Assembly: GCF_004124235.1 (NCBI RefSeq)
Contig: NZ_CP032487.1
Location: forward strand, 3,782,001-3,846,000
From: Yersinia hibernica
GTDB lineage: Bacteria > Pseudomonadota > Gammaproteobacteria > Enterobacterales > Enterobacteriaceae
Direction of reading: 5' to 3'
Length of the DNA: 64,000 bases
Numbering within the stretch: position 1 is the stretch's first letter; every line of letters starts with the position of its first letter. The notes under the pieces were generated by a model. It was not told where the DNA came from. It searched no databases and saw only the letters and a list, made by a program, of their open reading frames with translations. The translations under genes and the position numbers were made by a program. Below, in pieces: positions 33,405-41,670 of the stretch.

Positions 33405-35131
33405 TCCAAACGTTCTCCTGTCGGTTGCAGTATCAGAGTCAGGCGATTAAACAGATGAATATCGGTATACAGGGCAAAGAAGCGACTGAGCATTTCCCCG
33501 AACAGACAAATATCCCCGGTACCGGTAAAGCCGTTACTGTCGAGGGTGATTTCAATGTGTACCCCGCGCAGCAAGTAACCCCGTTCAAAGCGTTCAATCT
33601 CGCTGTGTTTGACCTCAGCGATAGCCTCCAGCCGACGGCGGTTCATTTCGTTGTCCGTCCAGTCATACAGCGCCAGCGTGCCGCGCAGCACTTCAGCGTT
33701 ATCCATCATCCACAGAAAACTGCTGCCCAGATGGCTCAGCACCCGCCAGTGAAAACGGTCGCGGTTGGGTGGGTAACACGGCAATGACGGCGCCGACAGA
33801 TTACGCACCCGCACCTGAGCCCCGGTGGATTTCACCGCGGTATCCAGTACCGTGCTTTGTAGCGCTTTACGCGGTAACTGCCCATTGGTGCCGGTCAGGC
33901 TCAGCGACAAGTTTTCATTATCCGGTACGCTGTGGTTATCAAACGCCTCGCCCCCCAGCACCAGCCAGGTATCGTGCAGCCCCGAAGGCCCGCGTTTGAC
34001 TCGCGTATGGTAGTAATACTCCGGCGCATCATGGCGCAGCATCCCGCCCTTGTGGCGGAAACTGGTGAACGGGACATACACCTGATGCCCGCTATGGCGC
34101 GAGGATATCACCGAGTCCACCGAATAAATTTCGGTATAGCCGTCCTGAATGCGCATCGGGCGCAGCTGATATTCGGTCTGTAATGAAGAGAGCGACAGCG
34201 GGTCCGATTCCAGCGGGAACAGGTTAATCACCGGCACACAATGCAGCCGCAGGTTCTTTTCGGAGAATGAAAAATCATGTTCCCAGCGTTTTTCCAGCAC
34301 CACATCAATCTCAAACCAGGGCAGTTCTGCTGGCAGTTCGACTCCCTCCAACCCCTTCAACGCAACAAACATAAACTTTTCGCGGAAGGTGAAGTACTCC
34401 AGCAGGAGCTGATAACCACTGAACGCACTGTCGGCCTTCGGCCACAAGGTATCCTGCTCACCGAACCCCAGCGGGGCAAAATAGCCGTCCAGCGGCTGGC
34501 GATCAGCCTGCCCCGGCAGACGGATCCAGAGTTTGGCAGTATTCAGGGTCAGCGCCTCATGCAGGGCGCAAGCCAGTGGCGCATCGGCATCAAAATAGAG
34601 CGGCAGGCGGCTCAGGTTGATACGGCTCCAGTCGGCCAGTGCGCTGCAATCAAAGCGCAGCCGGATAACCGATCGGCCATCGGGTTCGCTGTCCAATTCG
34701 GCACGGCGTAGTGTCAGCGGGAGCAAGTCCATATCCTGCGTGGTGGTGTAGCGGCAACGGGTTTCACGCTCCCCAATGGGGCGGGAAAGCACTTCAAAAC
34801 CTTTGCTCACCCCCATGCGCTCTTTCATCCCCTGCCATTGTGGGGTGAACTCCACAATGGCAAGCGACGGAATGGTACGCAGGTAGTGCGGCCACAGCAG
34901 GCTGACCAACCCTTCAGTCAGCTCCGGCAGGTCATCATCCAATTTCTCCCGCAGTCGGCCCATCAGGAAGGCAAAGCCTTCAAACAGACGTTCCACATAG
35001 GGGTCACGCGCCCCGGCTTTATCCAGATTTAATTCGGCAGCCCGATCAGGGTGCGCACGAGCAAACTCTTCGCCCGCTTCGCGCAGGTAGCGCATTTCGG
35101 CGTCAAAATAACGCAGGGTTAAGTCGTCCAT
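33368..35131 (-). CDS. tssF: TssF, T6SS baseplate
   Basis: 587 residues, TssF/ImpG family. It begins MDDLTLRYFDAEMRYLREAG, with DPYVERLFEGFAFLMGRLRE at about 47-66 and the C-terminal GDICLFGEMLSRFFALYTDI typical of the family. It forms the wedge core with TssG and TssE and contacts VgrG. I start at ATG 35131 because relatives begin MDDLTLRYFD; the ATG at 35146 is possible. Neither has a clear ribosome site. Confidence 0.93.
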   Translation of the reverse strand: MDDLTLRYFDAEMRYLREAGEEFARAHPDRAAELNLDKAGARDPYVERLFEGFAFLMGRLREKLDDDLPELTEGLVSLLWPHYLRTIPSLAIVEFTPQWQGMKERMGVSKGFEVLSRPIGERETRCRYTTTQDMDLLPLTLRRAELDSEPDGRSVIRLRFDCSALADWSRINLSRLPLYFDADAPLACALHEALTLNTAKLWIRLPGQADRQPLDGYFAPLGFGEQDTLWPKADSAFSGYQLLLEYFTFREKFMFVALKGLEGVELPAELPWFEIDVVLEKRWEHDFSFSEKNLRLHCVPVINLFPLESDPLSLSSLQTEYQLRPMRIQDGYTEIYSVDSVISSRHSGHQVYVPFTSFRHKGGMLRHDAPEYYYHTRVKRGPSGLHDTWLVLGGEAFDNHSVPDNENLSLSLTGTNGQLPRKALQSTVLDTAVKSTGAQVRVRNLSAPSLPCYPPNRDRFHWRVLSHLGSSFLWMMDNAEVLRGTLALYDWTDNEMNRRRLEAIAEVKHSEIERFERGYLLRGVHIEITLDSNGFTGTGDICLFGEMLSRFFALYTDIHLFNRLTLILQPTGERLEWEENHTTRIPG

Positions 35132-35243
35132 AATGATATTTTTCATTGTGCTAATGGAAAGGGTGAAATACAGGAAAACAGTGTTTCAGAAACAGCGTGG
35201 AACAAGGAAAAACACGTTTTTTATGCAATATTTTTCTTTTCGG

Positions 35244-36848
35244 TTATCCGCATAATACGGCCGCACGGGCCGGGTCGAGGGCCATAAGCCCACTGAGCAA
35301 GCTTTCCATTTCGATATGCAGGCGGGTTTTTTCACTGTCGCTGCGTTGTGCTTTCATCCGCAGCAGCTTCAGACTTCGGGCTTTGACTTCAAACGCCAGC
35401 CCCGGCTCCCACTGCGGCAAGGTTAGCAATGCGCCGCGGCTATCAAGCTCACTCAGCAGATGCAGTGCCATATCATTCTTGCCGTACTGCTCCGCCACGC
35501 GGGCCATCACCAAACGCAGCAGCCACTGATGGCGGGCAGTGGTAATACCCGGACGGGATTGCAACCAGTTAAGTGCGGCTTCAATCCCTTCACTGTCCGC
35601 CTGAGCCAGAGCTTCTGACTCCAGCAACAGAATGCCATCTTCACCGGATGACACCACGGCAGCAGGCTCGCTGCCCCAGCCCGACACCGACTCCAGCACC
35701 TGCTGGTTTATCCACCCCAGCGTCACCTCATCAGCAAACGGCGTGCCGTCACTCCAGCATAGCCCTTCCAGCCCCGGCTGCCGGGTCAGTAACAGACGTA
35801 AATCCTGGGTGATACAAGCTGCCCAGCCATCGAATGGGGCTCCCGCTTTACTGAGTGCCTGATGCAGATACCACTGCACATCGAGCCAGAAATGGTTGAC
35901 CCCTTCGGCAAATATCGATTCCGCCTGTTCCAACAACTCCAGCCAGTTTTGTTGCAGATAAAGACGCTTGAGCAGCGCGCGATATTCCGGGCGCGGCGGT
36001 ACCAGTCGGGTTCGTCCACTCACATCCAACGGCGGTGACTGGTGTACCGTATCCCAGCGCACGCTCTTGATAAGATGATGCCCGGAGAGCCATCCCTGCG
36101 GCTGGTTACGCAGGTATTTTGCTAACGTTTTAGCCTGGTCGAGCAGGTCACGCCCCGACTGGACTGGCCGCAACTCCGGTGAAACCATAGCAGTCTGGCC
36201 CTGACTCCCTGCCGATGATGACCCGCTGCTGTTTTGTGGCACCACCGCATTCGGTCCACCGGACTGCGCCAGACGATGTTCCAAGGCAAGATACAATCCA
36301 CCAAACTGCGGACGGGATGCGTCATCCCAGCAGCTAAGGCTCTGTTCGATTAACGCCAGTGCGCCAACGATGCGTTCAAAATCCGCATTATCCACTTCAG
36401 GATAGAGCGACAAACTGTCCAGCACGCGAGAACTCGATAGCCATTCCAGCGCAGTTTTTCGACTGGCTGCGCGCAACGGATGCAGGGTTTCACCAAAACG
36501 GCTGATAAGCCCGGCCAGCAGTGCCAGTCCATCCGCCAGCCCAGCCTCGCCATCACGGTGTAAACGCGCCCAAATGTAATAGGTTGCCACCCGCACATCT
36601 TTGCCATGCAGGGTTAACAGTTTTTCTGCCAGCTCGCTGGCTAACGTAGTATCAGCACCTGAGAGTTTATTGACCTCTTCACGCATCTGCTGGAAGTCGT
36701 CATTGTAACTGAGGTCTTCTCCGCTGTGCTGGTCAGTCGTCACCGGCTGTAACCAGCGCTCCCAAAGTGTAACCTGTTGTTCTGCCTTTAATAACAGTGA
36801 ATCAGGGGCCGCGGCACAGGCAGTGATCAGGGTATTTAACGTCGCCAT
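35244..36848 (-). CDS. tssA: TssA, T6SS baseplate/sheath assembly protein
   Basis: 534 residues with the ImpA N-terminal domain (about 35-130, LSYNDDFQQMREEVNKLSGA and LLAGLISRFGETLHPLR) and a VasJ-type C-terminal domain (LLLTRQPGLEGLCWSDGTPF; QWLLRLVMARVAEQYGKND). TssA organises baseplate docking and sheath polymerisation. Start at the second of two adjacent ATGs (36848), five bases after AGGAG. Between tssM and tssF. Confidence 0.88.
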   Translation of the reverse strand: MATLNTLITACAAAPDSLLLKAEQQVTLWERWLQPVTTDQHSGEDLSYNDDFQQMREEVNKLSGADTTLASELAEKLLTLHGKDVRVATYYIWARLHRDGEAGLADGLALLAGLISRFGETLHPLRAASRKTALEWLSSSRVLDSLSLYPEVDNADFERIVGALALIEQSLSCWDDASRPQFGGLYLALEHRLAQSGGPNAVVPQNSSGSSSAGSQGQTAMVSPELRPVQSGRDLLDQAKTLAKYLRNQPQGWLSGHHLIKSVRWDTVHQSPPLDVSGRTRLVPPRPEYRALLKRLYLQQNWLELLEQAESIFAEGVNHFWLDVQWYLHQALSKAGAPFDGWAACITQDLRLLLTRQPGLEGLCWSDGTPFADEVTLGWINQQVLESVSGWGSEPAAVVSSGEDGILLLESEALAQADSEGIEAALNWLQSRPGITTARHQWLLRLVMARVAEQYGKNDMALHLLSELDSRGALLTLPQWEPGLAFEVKARSLKLLRMKAQRSDSEKTRLHIEMESLLSGLMALDPARAAVLCG

Positions 36849-36889
36849 CATGGCTCCTGTTGGTCAATATCAGGGGGTGACAAAAGAGA

Positions 36890-39800
36890 TTAATCCTCTG
36901 TCATATCCTCATCATCGATCCGATCAGATGCCGCTGGGGGGGCGTTCTGTATCAGAAAAATTTGCGCAGGCAGGGTGAAGTTACGCAGTTGCAGTAGACC
37001 TAATGGGCCTTTGCCCAGCTCGGTGCGTAATATCCATTGCAGTGATTGGTTATCTGTGGTGGTGAAGGTCAGTTGATAACGCCCTTCATCCAGCTTTTTC
37101 TGTTTTGCCTGTTCCAGCCAGCGGATCAATCCCCATGTCCCCTGATAATCACCGTATAAACGGGCCCCGGAATTCACGCCAGTCCAGGTCAATAGCGTAC
37201 CGGGTTTGTAGGTATCACCCGGCCAGCGGAAACTCTGCCAACTTTCCATCTGGTTGAAATAATGCAATTTCTGTCCATCAATCGCTAAATTGGTTTCCAC
37301 CACATTCGGAACCGGACGTGCCAGTAGCTCAAAGCGCAGCCCCTGACTGCCGTCAGTGAACAGAATATCGGAGACTTGACTCAGTTGATTAATGGCCGCC
37401 AGAAAGTCCGGGTTAAACGTCAGCCCCTGGCTGTTCACTTTACTCGGAACCCAGCGTGTCCCTTCTTTATGCAGCACGCCACCCAGCTCACGGGTCAGGA
37501 AGCTGTCGATACGCCCGCTATCCTTACGAATAAATTCGGCCAGCATCGGCAGTGAAGCATCGCTTTTACTGGCGGCAAACGGGTAACGCCCGTCAAAGGC
37601 TGATTTCCAATTGGCCACCACCGCGTTTTTCCACTGGTCGTTAAGGCTGGCCGACGAAGGTTGCAACACGGTCTCCCACGCCTGCGTCAGCGGCTGAACA
37701 AACATCGTCTGCCCAAAACTGCTCCATTCCTCTCCCAGACTGGCGGCAATCAGGCTGCCGTACTCCTGCGTGTCCGTCAGGTCGACACTTTTCCCTTGGA
37801 AAACGGTCTGGGCCAGCACCTGCGTCATCTCTTGTGGGTTCGAGGCATTAACCACTTGCTGGAGCTTAAGCCGTACCCTAGTCACGCGGGTGAGTAACGT
37901 TTGCAGGCTCAGCGAGCTGTCGGACGACATCCTGTTTTGTGTATCGCCTTTACCCATCAATGCCAGCAGCGGGCCAAAGGTCTCGTCCAGCGGGCCTACT
38001 GGCCCATCGGCACTCTGGTCAATGGCCGGGGTCTGGTCTTTATGCATCAGTGCTTTGGCGGACTTCACCAGAGAATCCGATAACGCCTGATTCTGCTGCC
38101 CGGTCTGTCCTTGCCACGCCAGCGTGTTCATCAGCGCAATCAGCGGCGACTGGCGCACATCACTCATCAGCGTCAGTTGGTCAATCACATCCGACAAGTT
38201 ATGCGCCTCATTCCAGTGCAAACTGTTGAGAAAACTCAGCCAACTCCCAGCAAAATCGGTGAAATAACGTTCCGTCAGCCGCTTTTTCAACGCTTCCGGT
38301 GAAATGTCTTCTGATATCGCACGGCGGTTATCACTCAATACCCAGTCAATTTCTTCGCGACGGGAGGCCACCGTTTTATCTATTGCCTGCTGAATTTGCT
38401 CATCCCAGGCCTTGCGGGTAAACATACCGGGCACAGATTCCGAGGTCTGGAACAGACGCTGAGCATCAGTGTCGCCGGTCATGTCCATCAGCGTCATGTC
38501 GGCATAGTTGCGACGCACCGATAGCAGCATGTTTTCATACAGCGTACTTTCTGCATTGCGCTGACCAATCTGCCCCAGCAAGACCTGCCGTACCTGGCTT
38601 ACCAACCCGGTATCCAGTTTAATTTTCCAGTCCGGCTGAGCAGGCAGATTTTGCGCATAAAATTGCCATAAGTCTGGGGCCAGACTCTGCCACAGACCAG
38701 GAGACACACCGGCACGCGCAGGCTCGGTGGTCTGCATCACCTGTGCATAAAATGCAGCATCGGCTTTTTCCGGGCGTGACATCATCAAATAGGCCTTTAA
38801 CTGGTCATAGCCTGTTTTTGCCAGTGCCGCACGTTGCGGGCTGTTAGCCGGCAGTTCCGCCAGTTCACTGAGTTTCTGATGCAGGCTTTGCGCGGTGGCA
38901 TCCCTAAGAATGCGGTTGTTGGCCTGGCCATACCACGGCATCAGGACCTCAAGCAGCGGCGCATTATGATCCAGGCCAAAGCGCTGATACCAAGGTGCCC
39001 CCTGCGCCACGCGAGATTGTAAGCGCCCGATATCATTGCGCAGGGCTTGTAGGGCCATGAGTTGCTGGTCAGAGACCGCTTGCGACTGCGCCAGTTGCTG
39101 TGCCTGCTGCGCGGCAGAGACCATTTGGTGACGGTTGACCGCAAATGACACCACACTGCCCACGCCCCACAGCACTATCAGTGCCAGCAAGCTGTAGCAC
39201 AATGTCTGCTCCCACGGCAGCCCGACACGGCGTCCACGGGCAGAACGACAGTCATCCAGTACCCCCTGCCAGCGGTCAGATGCAGTCCAGTTTTTCTCGT
39301 GCACATGCGCCGCCGATGTTGATACCGCCGGCAAACTGAACATCAACCCACGCAGGGGAATACGAGAGGCATACTCGGTAAACCACGGCGTCAGGCGCTG
39401 CCGCCAGCGGGTGGCGTCACCCTGCTCCAGCGACTGCGCCAGGCGCAACAAAAAATCGTGGTGTGGTTCGACAGAGAGCTGCTGCATCCCCTGCTCACGT
39501 AACTGAGGCAACAGAGCGCGCAGTTGAAGCTCAACCGCCTCTGGCGTGGCTTTCGCCGGGAACACCACCCCGACTGGCTGCTCCACCCGCGTATCCTGAG
39601 CCCACTCGCTGTCGCAGACCTGCCACAGATATACCGGTGGTTGATAACGCAAGGTTGCACCCATTTTTTCCAGGGTTCGCAAGCCGTTGTCCATCCACTG
39701 CGGAGTGCCACTTTGCGCGGCGGTTATCGCCCAAACAATGCCATCAAACGGGCGGCCACGGCGCAGTTTACGCCACTCACTCAGCCCGGTTTCATCGGCC

Positions 39801-40279
39801 GGATTTTGCACGCTACCACCGTGAACCAGCACCGTACGCTGCCCTTCCAACCAGCCCTGTTCCGCCAGTTGCGGTGCCAATGCGGCGATTTCGTCAGGTT
39901 CACCCACCACCATCAGCAGCCGGACTTTGTAGCGCCAGAACAGACCGTAACGGCGGCGCAGACGGGTTTTCAGCTTAATGGATTCAGAGTAGGGTGTTTT
40001 CTGTCGAGTGGCTTTAAGGGTACGTTTGGGGCCCTGAACTTTATCTTTGATGAGCTGACGGGCGGCAATAAAACCTAATGTCAGTACGCTCAGCGAGATA
40101 ATCCAGATAAAGAGACATATCATCACCAGATTGCGCACTACATTCCAGTCGGTGGATTTTTGCTCCCCCCAGAACCACCATATCAGCCCTCCCAGAAAGA
40201 TGACCAGCGTCAGCGTAGTGATAAAGATAACAACGGTAAGGGCCACTGATATTTCAGCAGGCTTATTTTCCTGATCCAT
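36890..40279 (-). CDS. tssM: TssM/IcmF, T6SS membrane complex
   Basis: 1129 residues. Two N-terminal transmembrane segments (about 10-33 and 48-70), a cytoplasmic domain, a third segment near 390 (LCYSLLALIVLWGVGSVVSF), then a large periplasmic IcmF-related region and the C-terminal TssM domain that binds TssJ. It spans the inner membrane and builds the secretion channel with TssL and TssJ. Where many IcmF proteins have a Walker A loop, this one reads MVVGEPDEIAA, without the GKT/S. I start at ATG 40279 (MDQENKPAEI), 17 bases inside the upstream gene; the frame open to 40432 overlaps that gene fully. Confidence 0.92.
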   Translation of the reverse strand: MDQENKPAEISVALTVVIFITTLTLVIFLGGLIWWFWGEQKSTDWNVVRNLVMICLFIWIISLSVLTLGFIAARQLIKDKVQGPKRTLKATRQKTPYSESIKLKTRLRRRYGLFWRYKVRLLMVVGEPDEIAALAPQLAEQGWLEGQRTVLVHGGSVQNPADETGLSEWRKLRRGRPFDGIVWAITAAQSGTPQWMDNGLRTLEKMGATLRYQPPVYLWQVCDSEWAQDTRVEQPVGVVFPAKATPEAVELQLRALLPQLREQGMQQLSVEPHHDFLLRLAQSLEQGDATRWRQRLTPWFTEYASRIPLRGLMFSLPAVSTSAAHVHEKNWTASDRWQGVLDDCRSARGRRVGLPWEQTLCYSLLALIVLWGVGSVVSFAVNRHQMVSAAQQAQQLAQSQAVSDQQLMALQALRNDIGRLQSRVAQGAPWYQRFGLDHNAPLLEVLMPWYGQANNRILRDATAQSLHQKLSELAELPANSPQRAALAKTGYDQLKAYLMMSRPEKADAAFYAQVMQTTEPARAGVSPGLWQSLAPDLWQFYAQNLPAQPDWKIKLDTGLVSQVRQVLLGQIGQRNAESTLYENMLLSVRRNYADMTLMDMTGDTDAQRLFQTSESVPGMFTRKAWDEQIQQAIDKTVASRREEIDWVLSDNRRAISEDISPEALKKRLTERYFTDFAGSWLSFLNSLHWNEAHNLSDVIDQLTLMSDVRQSPLIALMNTLAWQGQTGQQNQALSDSLVKSAKALMHKDQTPAIDQSADGPVGPLDETFGPLLALMGKGDTQNRMSSDSSLSLQTLLTRVTRVRLKLQQVVNASNPQEMTQVLAQTVFQGKSVDLTDTQEYGSLIAASLGEEWSSFGQTMFVQPLTQAWETVLQPSSASLNDQWKNAVVANWKSAFDGRYPFAASKSDASLPMLAEFIRKDSGRIDSFLTRELGGVLHKEGTRWVPSKVNSQGLTFNPDFLAAINQLSQVSDILFTDGSQGLRFELLARPVPNVVETNLAIDGQKLHYFNQMESWQSFRWPGDTYKPGTLLTWTGVNSGARLYGDYQGTWGLIRWLEQAKQKKLDEGRYQLTFTTTDNQSLQWILRTELGKGPLGLLQLRNFTLPAQIFLIQNAPPAASDRIDDEDMTED

Positions 40280-41402
40280 AGGGTTTAACAATTCCAAGCG
40301 CGAGTGTGTGATTAGGATCGCGAGCCAGCCAGCCACAAGGCATTGCATGGTGTTCCGCGAAGAAGGCGGCAAGCGTTTGAGCCACCATCGATTCAATCTC
40401 AGCAAGCTCACCCCAGTTGAGATCCTGAACATGCTGAGTCACATTCCACCCCGTTTCGTTCAGGTCAGGAATAGGGGGTTGTGAAAATAAAAAGCTGGTA
40501 TCGGGGGGCTGAGTTAATTCACTTTGATCTAATGCTCGCTGGGCAACAGCGACGATACTCTCATCAGGGGAAAGGTTAAAAACCTCTCCACGCGAGAATT
40601 GCACTTTACCTGTCTGACCCAGTCGCCACAAAACAGCGGCTTCCCCAGCCGGTAATCGGCTTTCATGTGAAGCCGGGAGTGAGCAGCATCCCGCACAGAG
40701 AAAGAAAGACTCAGGTGCCGAATGCGTAAACTCATCAATGATTTCTGTCATGCTTTCCTCACCTCGCCACACGACAGGATGCGCGGGTAACACGACGTCG
40801 GGAAAAGACAAGGCCATTTGCGTGGAAAAAACTAACCAGGACGCCGCTGAACCTGACCAGTAACAACGCAGCGGCGTTATTGCCAGTGGCCCCTGATGCT
40901 GCTCGCGCCATTGTAATACCAGGGTTTTCGCCAGATGCTTTTCTCTTTCCGTGATATCGACGGCAAACGAGTGCAGTAAGCGCAGTGCCTTGCCACCGGA
41001 CTCAATACGGACGTCCGGTTGACGGTGATCGCGGTTAATCAGCCGTTGCCACTGGGTTAACGTTGTTCCGGCCGGCCCGATTAAGACCGCCTCGGTCAAC
41101 GCAATATGCTGGCAGTGCCGCGCCCACCATTGCTGCTGAACCTGTTTCACTTCATGGTGATATAACTGCGCGTTATGCGTCGCAATGCGATAAAACAGGA
41201 CGCGTAGCCCCCAGACCAACGCACTTAGCACGGTAATAAAGCCAATCACCATGACCACCTGGCCGTACCCTGCTTCCGGGTGACGTAGCAGTGCAGCGAT
41301 ACCGCCGGTCAGCAATAACACGGTTGCCCCGGCAGCCAGCCAGCGTTTACCTGTCGGCGGTCGGGCATGGCGGTAAGCGGGAAAGGTTGGCTGGGGTCTC
41401 AT
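40263..41402 (-). CDS. T6SS-associated membrane protein of unknown function
   Basis: 379 residues. Two transmembrane segments at about 20-38 and 46-66 are followed by a soluble domain of about 300 residues (HNAQLYHHEVKQVQQQWWAR and ENGW-type motifs). I do not know a defined family; proteins of this type occur between PAAR and tssM in enterobacterial T6SS clusters. The start overlaps the PAAR stop (ATGA) and its end overlaps the tssM start, so it is embedded in the operon and probably takes part in effector loading or in the membrane complex (inference). Confidence 0.72.
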   Translation of the reverse strand: MRPQPTFPAYRHARPPTGKRWLAAGATVLLLTGGIAALLRHPEAGYGQVVMVIGFITVLSALVWGLRVLFYRIATHNAQLYHHEVKQVQQQWWARHCQHIALTEAVLIGPAGTTLTQWQRLINRDHRQPDVRIESGGKALRLLHSFAVDITEREKHLAKTLVLQWREQHQGPLAITPLRCYWSGSAASWLVFSTQMALSFPDVVLPAHPVVWRGEESMTEIIDEFTHSAPESFFLCAGCCSLPASHESRLPAGEAAVLWRLGQTGKVQFSRGEVFNLSPDESIVAVAQRALDQSELTQPPDTSFLFSQPPIPDLNETGWNVTQHVQDLNWGELAEIESMVAQTLAAFFAEHHAMPCGWLARDPNHTLALGIVKPYGSGK

Positions 41403-41656
41403 TGCTCTATCCCGACATCGGGGAAAGAACTCACCAGCGTGCAGCCACAGGCGCAGCGGTGCCCGTGTAACGCGACAGGCTGCCCGTCAACCTCTGAGAT
41501 GGCACTGCCTTCCACAATGCGGGTCATACCATGGCGATGACACAGGGCTGCATCTCCTTTGCAGGCGATACCTTTACCAAAGCACTGGTAATGCCCCCCC
41601 AACACTTTGCCACCGTATTCCCGCAGGCTATCGCCCTGTCGTATGATATTTTTCAT
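41399..41656 (-). CDS. PAAR-domain spike-tip protein
   Basis: 85 residues, a bare PAAR domain without extension: GDSLREYGGKVLGGHYQCFG, GDAALCHRHGMTRIVEGSA and a C-terminal VALHGHRCACGCTLVSS. The His/Cys residues bind the metal ion at the tip of the cone. PAAR caps VgrG and can carry effectors. AGGAG seven bases before the ATG. It directly follows the lipase effector gene (gap 14 bases). Confidence 0.93.
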   Translation of the reverse strand: MKNIIRQGDSLREYGGKVLGGHYQCFGKGIACKGDAALCHRHGMTRIVEGSAISEVDGQPVALHGHRCACGCTLVSSFPDVGIEQ

Positions 41657-41670
41657 GGTTTAACTCCTGA

